A DNA stretch of 64,000 nt from Todiramphus chloris collaris (lineage: Eukaryota; Chordata; Aves; Coraciiformes; Alcedinidae). The number at the start of each line of letters is the position of its first letter. The first letter of the stretch is position 1. The DNA lies in the NCBI GenBank assembly GCA_025345505.1, contig JANVCC010000022.1, forward strand, positions 30,009,155 to 30,073,154, given 5' to 3'. Below the pieces are notes generated by a model. The model was not told the origin of the DNA and searched no databases. It saw only the letters and a program-made list of their open reading frames with translations. Position numbers and translations under genes: made by a program. Below, one piece after another: positions 48,213 through 60,249 of this stretch.

Positions 48213-49995
48213 GCTTTGATATGTGGGTCTGGCTTAATTACAGTTGGCAAACACAGAGGTTAGCTATCCTTGAGAATGATGCTTGACAAAGCTGTACTCC
48301 GTGAAGAAGAACTTGGTTTCCCAGAGAAAAATAAAGCACGTAGTGGCCACATCTGGATTTTTTCTCGCTCTCACATCACTCTGCATTTCCTGGTTAGAGC
48401 TGGGATCTCCCCAAGAGAGGCTTTTCTTGTGGTATTTCTAGCTGGGACTGGATGCACCACAAATCTCATGAGAAGATCTTTCTTTCCAAGATTCATGAGT
48501 TGGAGGCTCATGAAGCACAGATAGTTCAGGGAAGTGACCAACTGTGCGGTCCAAGCTCTCAGCCTTTTGGGGGGTCCGGTAGCACTCGCAATGATATAGG
48601 GTCCTATCTCACTCCCTTCCCACCAACATGAATACTTGAAGTTACAACCGTCTGGAAAGCTCCTTACTTCAGAAAATATAAAAAGGGAAAAGAGAAGTCC
48701 CACTGTGCCAGAGTAGGCAGGGCTTGGAGGTCTGCCTGACTGCTTTAAGGTCATAAAGCAGCCATCTCTAGACCTCTGCTCCGATGGGTAATCCACCAAG
48801 AGGAGAGGGGCACCCCGAAATCACCCAAGTGCAGATTTCTGTTTCCAGAATGGATTGGCTTTCCTCCATGCTGGGAGGCAAACAATGTCCAGCAGGAGCC
48901 CCAGACCTTCTCTTGCAGGAAAAAACACTCTCAGGCCTACCCAAGCTTTTCACTCCAGTCATTTCTGGGTCCAATCTGCCTCCATAGCACACACCATGAA
49001 ACTATCAGACAAAGCTTCAGACCTCTCCACCCTGGCTCGTGCCCCTTCATGCTTGGTTTCTGGGTTTCTGAAAAAGTACAAAACAAGCACTTTGGAAGGC
49101 ATTTAGCAGGCTGTGGGACACCTCGGATCTTCGTCCTGCTTTGCCATGGGTTTTGCTATTTGACCCTGGGTAATCCACTTAGCTGGTCCATGCCTCAGTT
49201 CCCTACCAATAAAAACAAGAGGGAGATGGAAGTAACAGCATTTCCTGGGATGTTGTGAAGACTAATGCATTAAAGAACAAAGTGCATCAGGATTCTCCAG
49301 AGGCAAGCAAGTTAGAAGGTCAATATAACACTGAGAAGGAGAGTATTTCAACACAAGGTTTGTTTATTCCATATTGTTCCTGTCCAAGGGAGATTTGAAA
49401 GTTCAAATTAAAGCAGATTAAATACATCTCTTTCTGTGCTCTAGAAGAGACTGCTCGTGCGTAGGCACGTAGGAACGCTCTCAGGAATAGGAGGTTTGGA
49501 AACTACTGTGAAAACAGTGGTCAAGAAGAAGTGAAACCTACCAAATCTTCCAAGAAGCCTTCATTGCCAACCATTCAGTGATCTCCTCATGGGCAGAGGC
49601 TGGTGGATGCAGACTTCCCTGCTCTTCGACCCAAACACAAAGGCTGGAGTCTCATAGTCTGAGGGGGCTCAGCCACCAGGAGCCAAAGCTGTCCCTTCTC
49701 TGCCTGGCTCTATTATGGCTTCAGAGTAGCTCACACTGAACCCCCCCCAATCTACCAGGCCTCTCTGAAAAACCTTGACACAAACCTCCTGTGGGGTTAG
49801 AGGCACCCTTGGCAATATAGCGCCACTCAACCCTCCTTCCTTCCATTTCATCATTATTCAAACTGAAGGCTTGTATCTCTGCATCCCCTGGAGGAAATCT
49901 CACTTTAACAGTGTGTTTTGGCACAGTATGCATTGGCTGGGGTCACATCAAATGGGGACTGTGGTATTGTATTTTAGCACAGAACGATGGTGACC

Positions 49996-50078
49996 CGCTC
50001 TAGGTGGTCCTGCTCTGGCAGGGACTAGATGATCTTTTGAGGTCCCTTCCAACCCTTAACATTCTGTGATTCTGTAAC
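49996..50078 (+). mobile_element. CR1 LINE, 3'-end fragment, sense orientation
   Basis: Reads GGGACTAGATGATCTTTTGA, then GGTCCCTTCCAACCCTTAAC and ends ATTCTGTGATTCTGTAA. This is the standard CR1 3' end with its ATTCTGTGATTCT terminal repeat. It is about 80 bp, strongly 5'-truncated, and in + orientation. Confidence 0.92.
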
Positions 50079-53000
50079 CTTTCCTTTTCACATGAGGCAG
50101 CCTCTGTTTAAGAAGCATGGAGCCAGCTGGGAGCTGAACACCCTTCAGTTCAGTCTGCAGCATCATGCTGAGTGTTTATTTCCTTTCTGGGCCTAAGAGA
50201 TGCATATTCCTGAGATGGGACCTTTCTCTCCAGTGACATTAATATGTATTCAGGCCTCCTTCAACTGACAGAAAAAAGCCTAAAATTCAGGTCTGCCATC
50301 TTCTGGGCTCTATTAGGAAACGTCTACCATTATTATGAGGCTATCTGAAGAAAACTGAGCTATCTCTATTTAAGCACCCATCCTGGACATCTAAGCACAG
50401 GACATACTGCCTCTGAATCCTCATGCCATGAAGACAACCAGGCTGCAGGTACCTTCCAATTCAGACTGATACTTCCTCTCCACTGGGTTAGACCTTCATC
50501 ACACCCCATCTCAATCTCTGACACAAGGCTATCATGCTAAGGAAATTCACTGATGAGAAATGTAGGGATCCAAGCCAGCATCATACATCCCAGAGCAGTG
50601 CTGGGATCACAAGTTCTCCAGGACAAGACCAGCCCTGACTGCTCAGCTGTACAGCTCCCATTCGCCCAGAGGAGTTTGGGAGAGTCCCTGCATTCATGCC
50701 ATCACATGCAGCTTGTCCATTTAGACCTCAGATAATTTGAAGGAACAGAGCCAGTGCTTCCACCCTCCTCTGCATTACAGAGGTGTGCAAATATAAACCC
50801 AGGTATGACGTTTGAGTAATGGACTCCTGACACATCCACTGTCCACACCACCTGTTGCCCTACCTCTTTTGAACTATTATTTTAGATAGTGCAAAAAATT
50901 CCTAAGGCAAAATGTGATACGCCAGAGCTGGGGGAGAGCATGGGATGCTGAGGCTGGTGCCTTGCTCCCTGCCTGCAACTCAGCTCTGAACCCCTGCCCA
51001 GGAGCCTGGCAAGCACAAACTAGAGCAAGCAGGGGCTGAAAATTCAAGCCAGTCTTTGGTCTAGGTTCTGACCCATGACTGCCTCTGCCACTTTGCTCAG
51101 TCCAACTGAGCCTGAACCTCAAGGAAGATTTGGATGACGGGAAGGGCACACATAGGATGAGTGCAAGGAATACAAGATAAATCAGGAAATACCGATTGCA
51201 GAGTGCAGGTGTGGTAGTGGACTTCAGATACATAGTAAACTACAGCAAAATGGAAAAACAGTTTTCCCTGACCAGGATTTATTAAACAAGAAGACAAGGG
51301 CATCAAGTACAGCAAGAAAGATTCAGGATAGACAGCAAGAAAATCTCTCTAATGATAAGGGTAATGCAGAATGTGAAAAAGCTGCAGGATTTCCCTTACT
51401 AGAGACCTTTAAGAACCAGTCAGATGTCAGGCAGAAGATGAGTGTATTTGATCCTGCCTTCAGGTGTGACCTCTTCAGGCCTCTGCCACTCCTCTGATCT
51501 TCCAGGGCATGTCAAAGCAGCCCAGGCACACTAGTCACCTGGTGCTGCTGTGAATCCCAGCCCTTGGCCATCACTGGGAACACTGGAGATATCAATGGGA
51601 AACTTCACCTTCTTGAGGTGTCAGGCTCCTCCTGCCAACCTGCTCGTCTCTCCATCTAGGTTAGGTAGGATTCCTACCTTGGAATAACTCACATATACCT
51701 GGTTAAAATTGCTACAAATGTAGATCTGTTTCACTTGTGGAAGGGGAAAAAAAAGGGAGACACAGAGGTAAGATCAGTGGAAAACACCTAAGGTGCTGAT
51801 GCATGGTAAGCTGGGAGTGAGGACATCAGGTCTAGTTCACCGGCTCCTTGATGAGCTGTGGCAATGCTATGCCCCCTTGCAAAGGGCATGAATGCTTTCT
51901 CCCCCTTCTCTATCTCATAGATAGAGAATTCTTTCTCTTTCTATTCTTTTGAATAGATACAGCCCATTCCAAACCATATTTCCCAAGACCAATCAGTAAA
52001 GGGTCATAAAACACACTCAGGTGTCAAAACATATGTGCTGCCCATGCCTGGTGAAGCAGTGAAAAGGGCTAGTGGTGCTCAGCACCCTACCTGCCTGTTG
52101 CTCAGCTCTCTGCAGTGGCACCCCACTTTATTTGGGTCTGCTGGAGTCTTGGTAAAACCAGAAGTCTTTAGTTTTATATGACCCCCCCCTTCTCTTGTGC
52201 TCAGCTGTGGGAAGCGGGAGGATTTTCAGCCAAGCTCTTCTCTACCACCTAGTGGGAAATCAGGTTTTTCCTGCTATGGCAAGCACGGTGCTGAGCAGGA
52301 TCACTTGCATGATGCCTGGACAAGCCCTTTGCAACCCATCTACCCCCACCTACCAGGGACATCCCAATAGCCTACAAAGGCCAGAGCAGCACCTGTGCAA
52401 CAGGTCCCTTCTTTCCTCTTAGCAGCACCCTGGCTTAGGGGCCAGTAAGACACAGTTGGGAGAAGTTTTCCTCTCTAGCATTTGCTATTTAAAGCACAAA
52501 TAAAGACTATCCCTAACCTATTTTTCCAGTCAATTAGCAAGCAAACCAGCACCTAAATTTGCAGCATCTCAATGTCTCTCAATACAGTAGCACTTCTCCT
52601 CTGCCCCTAAAAAAAAAATCTGAATTTGCCACTTGTAGATAAATTCTCCATGTTTTCCTGCCTCCAACCACCCCAGGCAAGGTTTGGGCATGTTGCACAT
52701 GGCCCCAAGTTACCCGCAGCCTCAGGATCTGTAATGGTCCACAGCACCTGAGCACCAGGCATCAGCTCCAGCCCTGTGGCGGCCCTCGGAGGAGCAGGGC
52801 TCTGGCCAAACTCTGATGCAGGCATTTGCAGGCTGCGTACTTAAATTTCCCCTGAAGATACAGCCACCTTAATTTCCTGCCCTAAACGTTAGGGTAGTGT
52901 TGCAGCGTATTGTTAAACAGCTGCCATGCGCTACCCAGAGGGGCTTGTATTTCAGCAGTGGGTGGGTTCAGCACACTTCACTACACTGAGAAAGCAGGCA

Positions 53001-53239
53001 AGGAGGATGCTAGGTTGGGATGCCTCGTGCCTCCCCCCTTCTCCAGCAGAGTTTAGGCATTGCCTGACTCTCTGTGCTCTTTCTCACACGATCAAAACCT
53101 GGACACCCAGTTGCCTGTTAAGCAAGCGTCAATGGGGAAAGCTGATCTTTCCTCCAGCTGCTGCCGAAACAGGGTGCAAAGGGTTAACAGGGAAACTGCC
53201 AAAGTGGGGCTCTCCTTGTAAACTGGAGACCCCTTCCAG

Positions 53240-53284
53240 TTTCACAGGGAGGGCTGGTGGGGGCGGAGGGACGGGGCGGGGGAA
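53240..53284. promoter_or_regulatory. GC-box-rich patch
   Basis: Contains GGGGGCGGAGG and ACGGGGCGGGGGAAG, two Sp1-type boxes within 35 bp, next to an AT-rich candidate element. It is too short to call a CpG island, and no transcript is seen next to it. Confidence 0.3.
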
Positions 53285-53410
53285 GCGAATTTGCTTTATG
53301 GCTTTGACAGGAACTCCCATCATGGTATAATTATGGAAGTGAGAAGTCTGCATGTAATGAAGACCATATGCCGTGTTAAAACACACATGCACAAATATTA
53401 GGCCCCCATG
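53285..53410. promoter_or_regulatory. Candidate conserved non-coding element
   Basis: A compact 125-bp block with CATCATGGTATAATTATGG, CTGCATGTAATGAAG, GTTAAAACACACATGCACAA and ATATTAGG. It is non-repetitive and has no long open frame. Conservation is untested. Confidence 0.3.
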
Positions 53411-54226
53411 AGGCCTGCGGGGGAGCTGGGAGGGGATCAGGAAGGGGTGGTGGACTCGGCCCTCCCCTCAAAGCTCCTGGAAACAGCCCAGCCACAGCCA
53501 AGGCAGCAGGGATGTGGGGTGGATGGGGAGCCCAGTGCAACCAAACAGGTTCAGTTTGAGGTGAGAAACATCCAGTTTAAATAGTATACTGAGTGGCAGG
53601 AAGGAACCCAATGCCAAAAAAAAAGAAGAAAAAAAAAGAGCTTTCACCCTGCATTGCTGCAAGGTCTCCTTCAGCAGCAGTTTTTCTCCAACCCCCACTA
53701 CAGTTTTTCCCTTCCCTTTCAAACTACGCCCTCGCTGCTCTTCCCTCACTGGAAAACATCTGCACACAGCTGTCTGTGGAGGCGACCAGCCATCTTCTTC
53801 ATCCAATCCAGCTGTGCTGGGGAGAGCCACGGGAGCCACGCAACATCCCCGAGCAGCTCCCGGACTGAGGAAGATGACTTCATCGAGTGCCAGGGCCACC
53901 CAGCTGGTGTTTGAAGTCCCCATGCCATCCTCTCCATCACCCTCCTGCTCTTTACAATGTGAAGCTTTCTTGGCTATGGCATATTCACCTCTCCTCTCCA
54001 GATCTCACACGTCTTCTACTTCACATCTCCCACTCACTCACTCGATGTGTCCTTTTGGCTTCTTTGAGGCTTTTTTTTTTCCCTTTGCAGGTCACATACT
54101 TGCAGGAGTGTCATCTTCCCAGTTCACTTTCTGTGTCTGTCACCCCGCAAGTCCCTGTGACACCCACGCTCCCTCACCCTCATGCCCACGCTGCCAGCCT
54201 ACCAGCACACACCCCAGAACACTCAC

Positions 54227-54369
54227 CTATCCACCATGTCTCTTAGGGAGCCATTCATATTAAGCTTCATTGGGATGGACATGAGCTGTCCATCAGTCTT
54301 AAACCCAATTACAATGTCCACCGCCCAACTGTGTCCATCCTTTTCTCTGCTGACAGGGTAGACTCTGAC
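54227..54369 (-). other. Possible unidentified exon (143 nt) on the minus strand
   Basis: On the minus strand the frame encodes, among other residues, SREKDGHSWAVDIVIGFK and MSIPMKLNMNGSLRDM, which look more protein-like than the usual chance frames here. It ends ATAG directly before GTGAGT, a full-consensus donor. A CAG at 54372-54370 could be the acceptor, giving phase 0 in and phase 2 out. However, the sequence before that CAG is purine-rich rather than pyrimidine-rich, which argues against it. I do not recognise the protein, and no partner exons were found. Confidence 0.2.
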
Positions 54370-55574
54370 CTGGAGCAGCTGACACTGTTTTTCCCCACTC
54401 TGGACCATTTTCTCCCTGCTGGCCGTGCTGAGAGCCCCAGCTTGAGCTGCCTGGCACAGGCCCATTTTGCTCTTCTAACTGTTTTGCCAGCAAAAAGGCA
54501 GCTGTTGCTGTTGCGTGTAAGGTCTGGAGGTGAGAGCTGTGCAGGAGTCACTGTGGGCAGCAGTACCAAGGGCATCCAGCTGCAGGTCTGGCTGGGGTCA
54601 GCAGGGGAATGCAAGGGTATGGGAAAGCAAAACTGATTATCTCAATGTAAGCTCTCCTTGCATCCAAGGAGGAAGAAATGCATTCCTGCGCCTCTTGTAG
54701 AAAAGAAAGGTGACAGGAAAAATCCCATTCCCTGGAGAAGAAATACCAAACACAACAGTGGTTTCACTGAAACTGCCAACGTGAAGGAGAGGAGGGCTCA
54801 TAAATTATATTTGCCTTACCTTTTATGCAGCCTCTGTATTAAGCACTCCTTTGATTCATTTATACATATACCATCGTGTGTCCTCCTAAAAAAATAGCTG
54901 CTGCTTTCCACCACCCAAAGCTGCTGCTATAGATTCATTACAGACATGGAGTCTGGGAAACAACTCCCACGGCACTGAAGGGTGGTATTAGAAGAGGGTC
55001 ACCCATTCTGGAGGGGAGAACCCTTATTTCCCAGGCATGCAAAGGGGATCCACCAAGAGCACAGCACAGAAAGTACCTGTATGAACACCGTTGCCAAATG
55101 TACGCTCATTTCAGGATTTATCTGTCCTCACTTTCTCCATGTAAGTTCTTCTCACATGTTCCCATCTACTTCTGGTATCAGGCAAAGCAACAGCGAGCAT
55201 TCGCTGTTGGGAGCAAAAATTTTTAACTATTGCTCCAATTAAAAGTATACCTCACCAGAGTGGCTAAAGGATGCTAACGCTCACTGCCCACGCGCTGCAA
55301 ACCTTCCTCACTGCTGCCTGATGAGAAACAGAGACATCCCCAAACAGGCCCAACCAGCCCAGCTGCAACGCAGTGAATTTTGCAGGGCTCCTGCGAGTTT
55401 TTACAGCTGTTTTGACAAGGCAGAGCTGTCCCGAGGAGGTGAATCGCAGGTGCGGCGCAAGCGGCCTTCCTCCGCCGGGGACGCTGGGGCAAGGAGCAGC
55501 ATCTTCTGTGCCTGATGTCTGCTGCGCTCCGCAATTCCCATCATGCACACTGTGTCATTTCCCATGAGTACCTG

Positions 55575-55830
55575 CTTGTTTCTGCCATCTGCCATGATTT
55601 ATAGAAAATGGGCAGTGATTAATAGCCCAGTCAATGCCAAGTGAAGCCATTTTCTTTCATTTACCTGCTCCCTGACCTCCCTGCACAGTCCCAGACAGGG
55701 GCTGGGGAAGTGTATTAATCATGCACTTTAAAAATGTTTAAAAGGAGAGAATGGCCAGGAGCTTGGTGGTATTTATGGAGTCGTTTTCTACGGAGGATGC
55801 AAGCTAATTACCAGATAAAACAAATGGGCT
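55575..55830. promoter_or_regulatory. Candidate conserved non-coding element
   Basis: Contains GCCATGATTTATAG, CAGTGATTAATAGCCC, TGTATTAATCATGCAC, a Meis-like CCTGACCTC neighbourhood, and CTAATTACC. It is non-repetitive with no open frame over the block. Confidence 0.35.
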
Positions 55831-56609
55831 CTTTGAAATGGAAATGAGTCATTTGGAGGTGCTTAATGTTTGGTCCTTGAGTGATGCCCCAAACCCATAC
55901 CTCTCCTGGGGCTCCCAGTCACCTATCTGGGACCAAGCCCAGTGGCAGCCACGGCTCTCACACACAAGGGATGGGGTTCGGCACACCAGCTCGAAGTGCA
56001 GTCGCAGCGCCAAGAGGTCTCTCTCACCAGAGAGGTCTGTACTCCCACCGTACTATGGTTGGTGCACTGGGGCCCAATTCTCCAGAGGTACAGAGGGCTC
56101 ATGTCAGGGCAGGCTGAAGTCTACCTGAAGAGATCCTGCAACAGGGAAAGGGTGTTTGGGAAATTCTGATTTCTTACCACACGAGCATGTGAAAGCATTT
56201 GGTCCCAGTCTGGACCCACAATATGAAGTCAGTAGAAGTTCTCCAGCCCATCTCCCAGACACAAGATGGGCTCTCCACACCATTTTTACCAGCTCTGAGT
56301 GGCAGGACTGGCCCCGAGGCTCCTCATCCCCCCCCAGGAGGACCAGATAACTTCTGAGAGATAAACACCAGTGTCTCTCACTTCCCCATTTCCAGGATGG
56401 GATCCTCTGCTTACATCCACCCTCTGGCATAGAGCCATGATGCTGTCATCTGGAGCGGCATCCTGGGTTGCTTCAGCTCAGATCTGATGCTTCCTCTCCT
56501 TGTGGTACAGCTCCGGGGCGGCGGCACCACGTTCACTGTGCCCTGCACAGCACCGCGTGGCCTCCCGGAAAATGCCACGCTGCTGTGGGCCCCTAAGGAC
56601 AGACCGGCT

Positions 56610-56935
56610 TGATGGCAATGAAAAGAAAATCCCCTGTCAAGCCAAACAAAATTATTGAATTATTCTCACCCACCAGAGACCAAAGCTTTGTTGACAACTT
56701 AATTAACTGTGTTTGTAATGAATTTTTGGCCACATGCAACAGACTAATTATCAAAGCAAACCTTAATCTCTTTCTAGGCACATCAAAGTATCGAGAGCAC
56801 AAAATATTTACATGAGTCTCAGATAAAATTCTTTGCACTAATTCTAACATAATTAAAATTATGTTGGGGCTAAGGTAATTATGCAAGGTGCTTATATGGC
56901 ATAACAGTGTAATAGAAGCCTGTGGGTTTTTTTCA
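56610..56935. promoter_or_regulatory. Candidate conserved non-coding element with homeodomain words and a 20-bp palindrome
   Basis: AT-rich and non-repetitive. It contains TTAATTAA (56699-56706), CTAATTA (56744-56750), TAATTATGCAA (56876-56886) and an inverted repeat with 9-bp arms, AACATAATT (56846-56854) and AATTATGTT (56857-56865), separated by two bases. This density of homeodomain-type sites is the highest I see downstream of GLI2. Enhancer function is inferred. Confidence 0.42.
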
Positions 56936-59900
56936 CCTGTAGTCAGTCAGCAAAGTCCTCAAATGTGTGTAACTTTTGTTAAGTGCACTTTCAAATAAGA
57001 GAAAACAGCACCACTTTCAAGATCAGTTAAGGTATTTAAAACTGCCCACTAAGGCCAGGTTTGAGATAAGAACTTTTATTATTTCTATTATCTAAGTTTT
57101 TCCCAGCAATAACTAGACATGAGTAAAAATGGTGAGTTTGAAATGGCCATTGCAGCATTTGTACAACTGCCTTCGTACAACTACTGATGGTTTTCTTTTT
57201 CTTCCCTTCGAAGTATTTAAGTGAATTTGATGACTGAGAGGTGGAGAGGATTGTGTCAACCCATCCTTTCCTAAGGGATGCCTGTCACAAGAACAGGGCA
57301 CATGATAGGAAAAGAGAGAAGAACAGGAGAAGGGAAAGGGACCCACTTTCTTCCTGGGGTGATCTGTGGCAGGACACTTCTTTGCTCCAGAGGGGACACA
57401 CTGTGACATAAGGCTGGCACCTCTAACATGGGAGGTGACAATGCCTGAACAAATCCCAACAGCCCCAGACAGAAAAGAGGGTTATAGACCATCTCTGTTA
57501 GCTCCATCTCCTCTGCCTGGCCCTGCACAAGTGGCTGTCCTAGCCGTCCCCATGGCTGTAAGGACCTTCTGGCCACAACAAGCTCATCCCCAGGTGCACA
57601 TGCCACCAAAGAACTGCCTAGAGTGCAGTGCACCAGCTAAACCTGGGCACAAGAAAATGACTAAGAGACAAGGGACAAGGTCATTCCCAGGTCCCATCTG
57701 CCATCTGTGCTAGGAGTCATTTCTGCTGTCACAGGAGTTGACCTAGTTTCAAGGATCAGGTCTCAGAGATGTCACCCTGCACCCCCCACCACATCCTGCT
57801 GTCCCTGGGACCAGCACACCTGCACTGCTGTGACCCAGGGCCTTATGGTGTGGGCCATGAGGAGAGTCTGTGATGACCCAGAAAATCCTTCAACTGATGA
57901 GCTGAGAAGGCAAGTTGTCCAGCTGCAAAAAAAAAAACCCCACAAAATAAAATGCTGCCTTGGATCTGCATCACCGAACTGCAGAGACATGGCTCCAGAG
58001 GTCCCTGGCTTGCTCCATTCCTAATATAAGACCAAATGTGCTTGTGCATGTCTGCCTGATGGTCTGACCCGTCATGATGAGCCTCCAGCACTGGAGATGG
58101 ACACCTTGTCCCTCCACATTGGCACTCCTATTTATTTGAAAGTTTTAGCTCTTCCTCACTGGTGTTTGATCTTTGTATCCTGCCCACTAGTGATGGGCAG
58201 AGCTGGAGACCTCCATGGGTGCCACAGCTGCATTCCTCCTGGGATGCACCAGATGGTGCCTGACCTCCATCCTGATCCACAAGGAAGGTCCCCTCTGTGT
58301 GGGTTGTACTAGGCTGGGGACTTCATCAGCTATTAAAACTGCCTCTTCCTGACAAAACACGGAGCTCAGCTCCCTCCTCGCCCACCATGCCAGGCAAACC
58401 AACAGCAAGGCCACAGGGGCTCACACTGCACAACCGTACAGTGGCTGCAGCTTTGTAGAGTGCCTGGTCCCAATATTGTCCATGCTGCAGATGTCAAGGC
58501 ATACGTTCCTGTTTTCTCAGCTACTAAAATCAGCTCCTTTCCATGATCTTTGGACACATTTGCCAGTGGAAAGGCTGCCTTCGAACAGATTTCTTCCTAT
58601 ATTTAACTTCATTAATCAAATCATTTCTTGACACAAAACACCAAGGACTTGCTGGAGGTGCAAGGCTACAGAGTGGGGCCGTGCCAAGCAGCTCCAAGGG
58701 GCTGCCCAGAGGTGTTCCAACAGACATGCAGCTTCAAGGAAACTTGATCTTTTAGCTCAACAGGTAAGTTTGGAACAACAACAACAGCTCATAGCCCTGT
58801 TTTCCCCATTATCACTGTTATGCCAGTGGGGCTGCAGTGATGAACCCAGCTCTGACTGGTGGTGTTGCCCCCATCTCTGCAGACTGGGTCACCCTAGAAA
58901 AGCACATATCTGGAGCAGGACTTGGTGGAAACCCAGCCACACGCCAGCACACCCACTCCAGGCACTCCCAGCTCCTCATATGTCCCAGCTGGGTTGAAAC
59001 CATCTAAACGCACCTCAAATGACTTGCTTCCTGTGGCTCACAAAGGTTGGGGCACAACCAGGAGCTGTCTCACATTTCTGGCTTTTGCAGTGACCAGAAC
59101 TTGCTCTAGAACCAGACCAGATTTTCATTTTCTGACTGGAACAGACCTCTGATTTAATATTTTCTAACTTTCCTGCCTTGGCAAAGCACAGATCATCAGA
59201 CTGAACAGAAACACGGACTAAGAAGCAGAAGAATGATCAGAGAAAAGGCTTTCAGGGGCTAAGACCTTTGCCACTCCTCATTCTCAGCAGATATGTTGTT
59301 GAGAAGACTTTTTGCTCAGCTTCCCATCAAGAAAGATGTGGAACTCCTCATGGGTAGAAGGAGCTCTAGAAAACAACTCTCTTACTGGTATCAGTATCAG
59401 CTGGTGTTACTATTCACAAGACAACTAACTTCACACCAAGAAAAAAGAGCAGTATCACACCTCAAGGTCCTCAAAAGGTGAATGAACTATAGAAAGACTA
59501 TGGATTTCTCTCATGACAGTGTGGAGTTAGCCTGGAGTTACTTAGGAGACAGGCCCTACACAGAGTAGGACACATGAGTAAGCAACAAGCTAATTGCTCT
59601 GATACATATGAGGGATGGAATGGAGGAAAGCTGTTCATTAAATCTATGTTCAGGGAAGGCCTGTAAGAGCCATTCTTCCCCTCACATCTCTGGCCAAACA
59701 GTTTTAGCATTCGTTCAGCATTTAAGTACATGAAGAGAAGTCTGAACACTCCTGATTAAGGCTCAGTTTAACCTCTGGCAGAACTGGCAGATGCTAGAAA
59801 GATATTAGGACTGTTTTTCCTTGGCCTCTCAGGACAGAGGCAGAGGCCAGAACCTTTACATTACTGCCACCTTCCAACTGGAGGAGGGTTGCTGGAGGTG

Positions 59901-60230
59901 GTCTCTGCTGGCAGCCTGCAGAGAGAGGAGAGGAGCAGCATGCAGTTGTTACCCACAACATCTGGAGCAACTGAGACAAAACACAGCTGAGGAGGCAGGC
60001 AAGCTTTTGAGGTGCAGGGAAAACGAGTAAACATCAGTTAGAGTAGTGCTGGGCTACAGACTGGTAGGAATACCCACTGCCCACGTTGATCTCAGCTAAA
60101 AGGAGTATAGTATTTTCCATTAGTTGTCCAAAGGAATTTGTGATACCTGTTCAATGCTTTTTTTTTTTTCTTGCTGCTTGCAAAGGGAGTGCTCTGGGTG
60201 CCCTTATTGTGATACCTGAGCAGCTCCACA

Positions 60231-60249
60231 TCTTTTTTTTTTTTTTTTA
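60231..60249 (+). repeat. T-run
   Basis: A T19 homopolymer followed by ATCCTGAC. No retroposon body is recognised around it. Confidence 0.9.

Larger units (their letters stand above)
45806..49995. other. Intergenic region, CR1 to CR1 tail
   Basis: No gene is recognised. An AT-rich block at about 46005-46150 is a weak regulatory candidate, and a CA-rich microsatellite lies at 48168-48212. All open frames seen are under 145 codons and lack family motifs. Confidence 0.7.
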
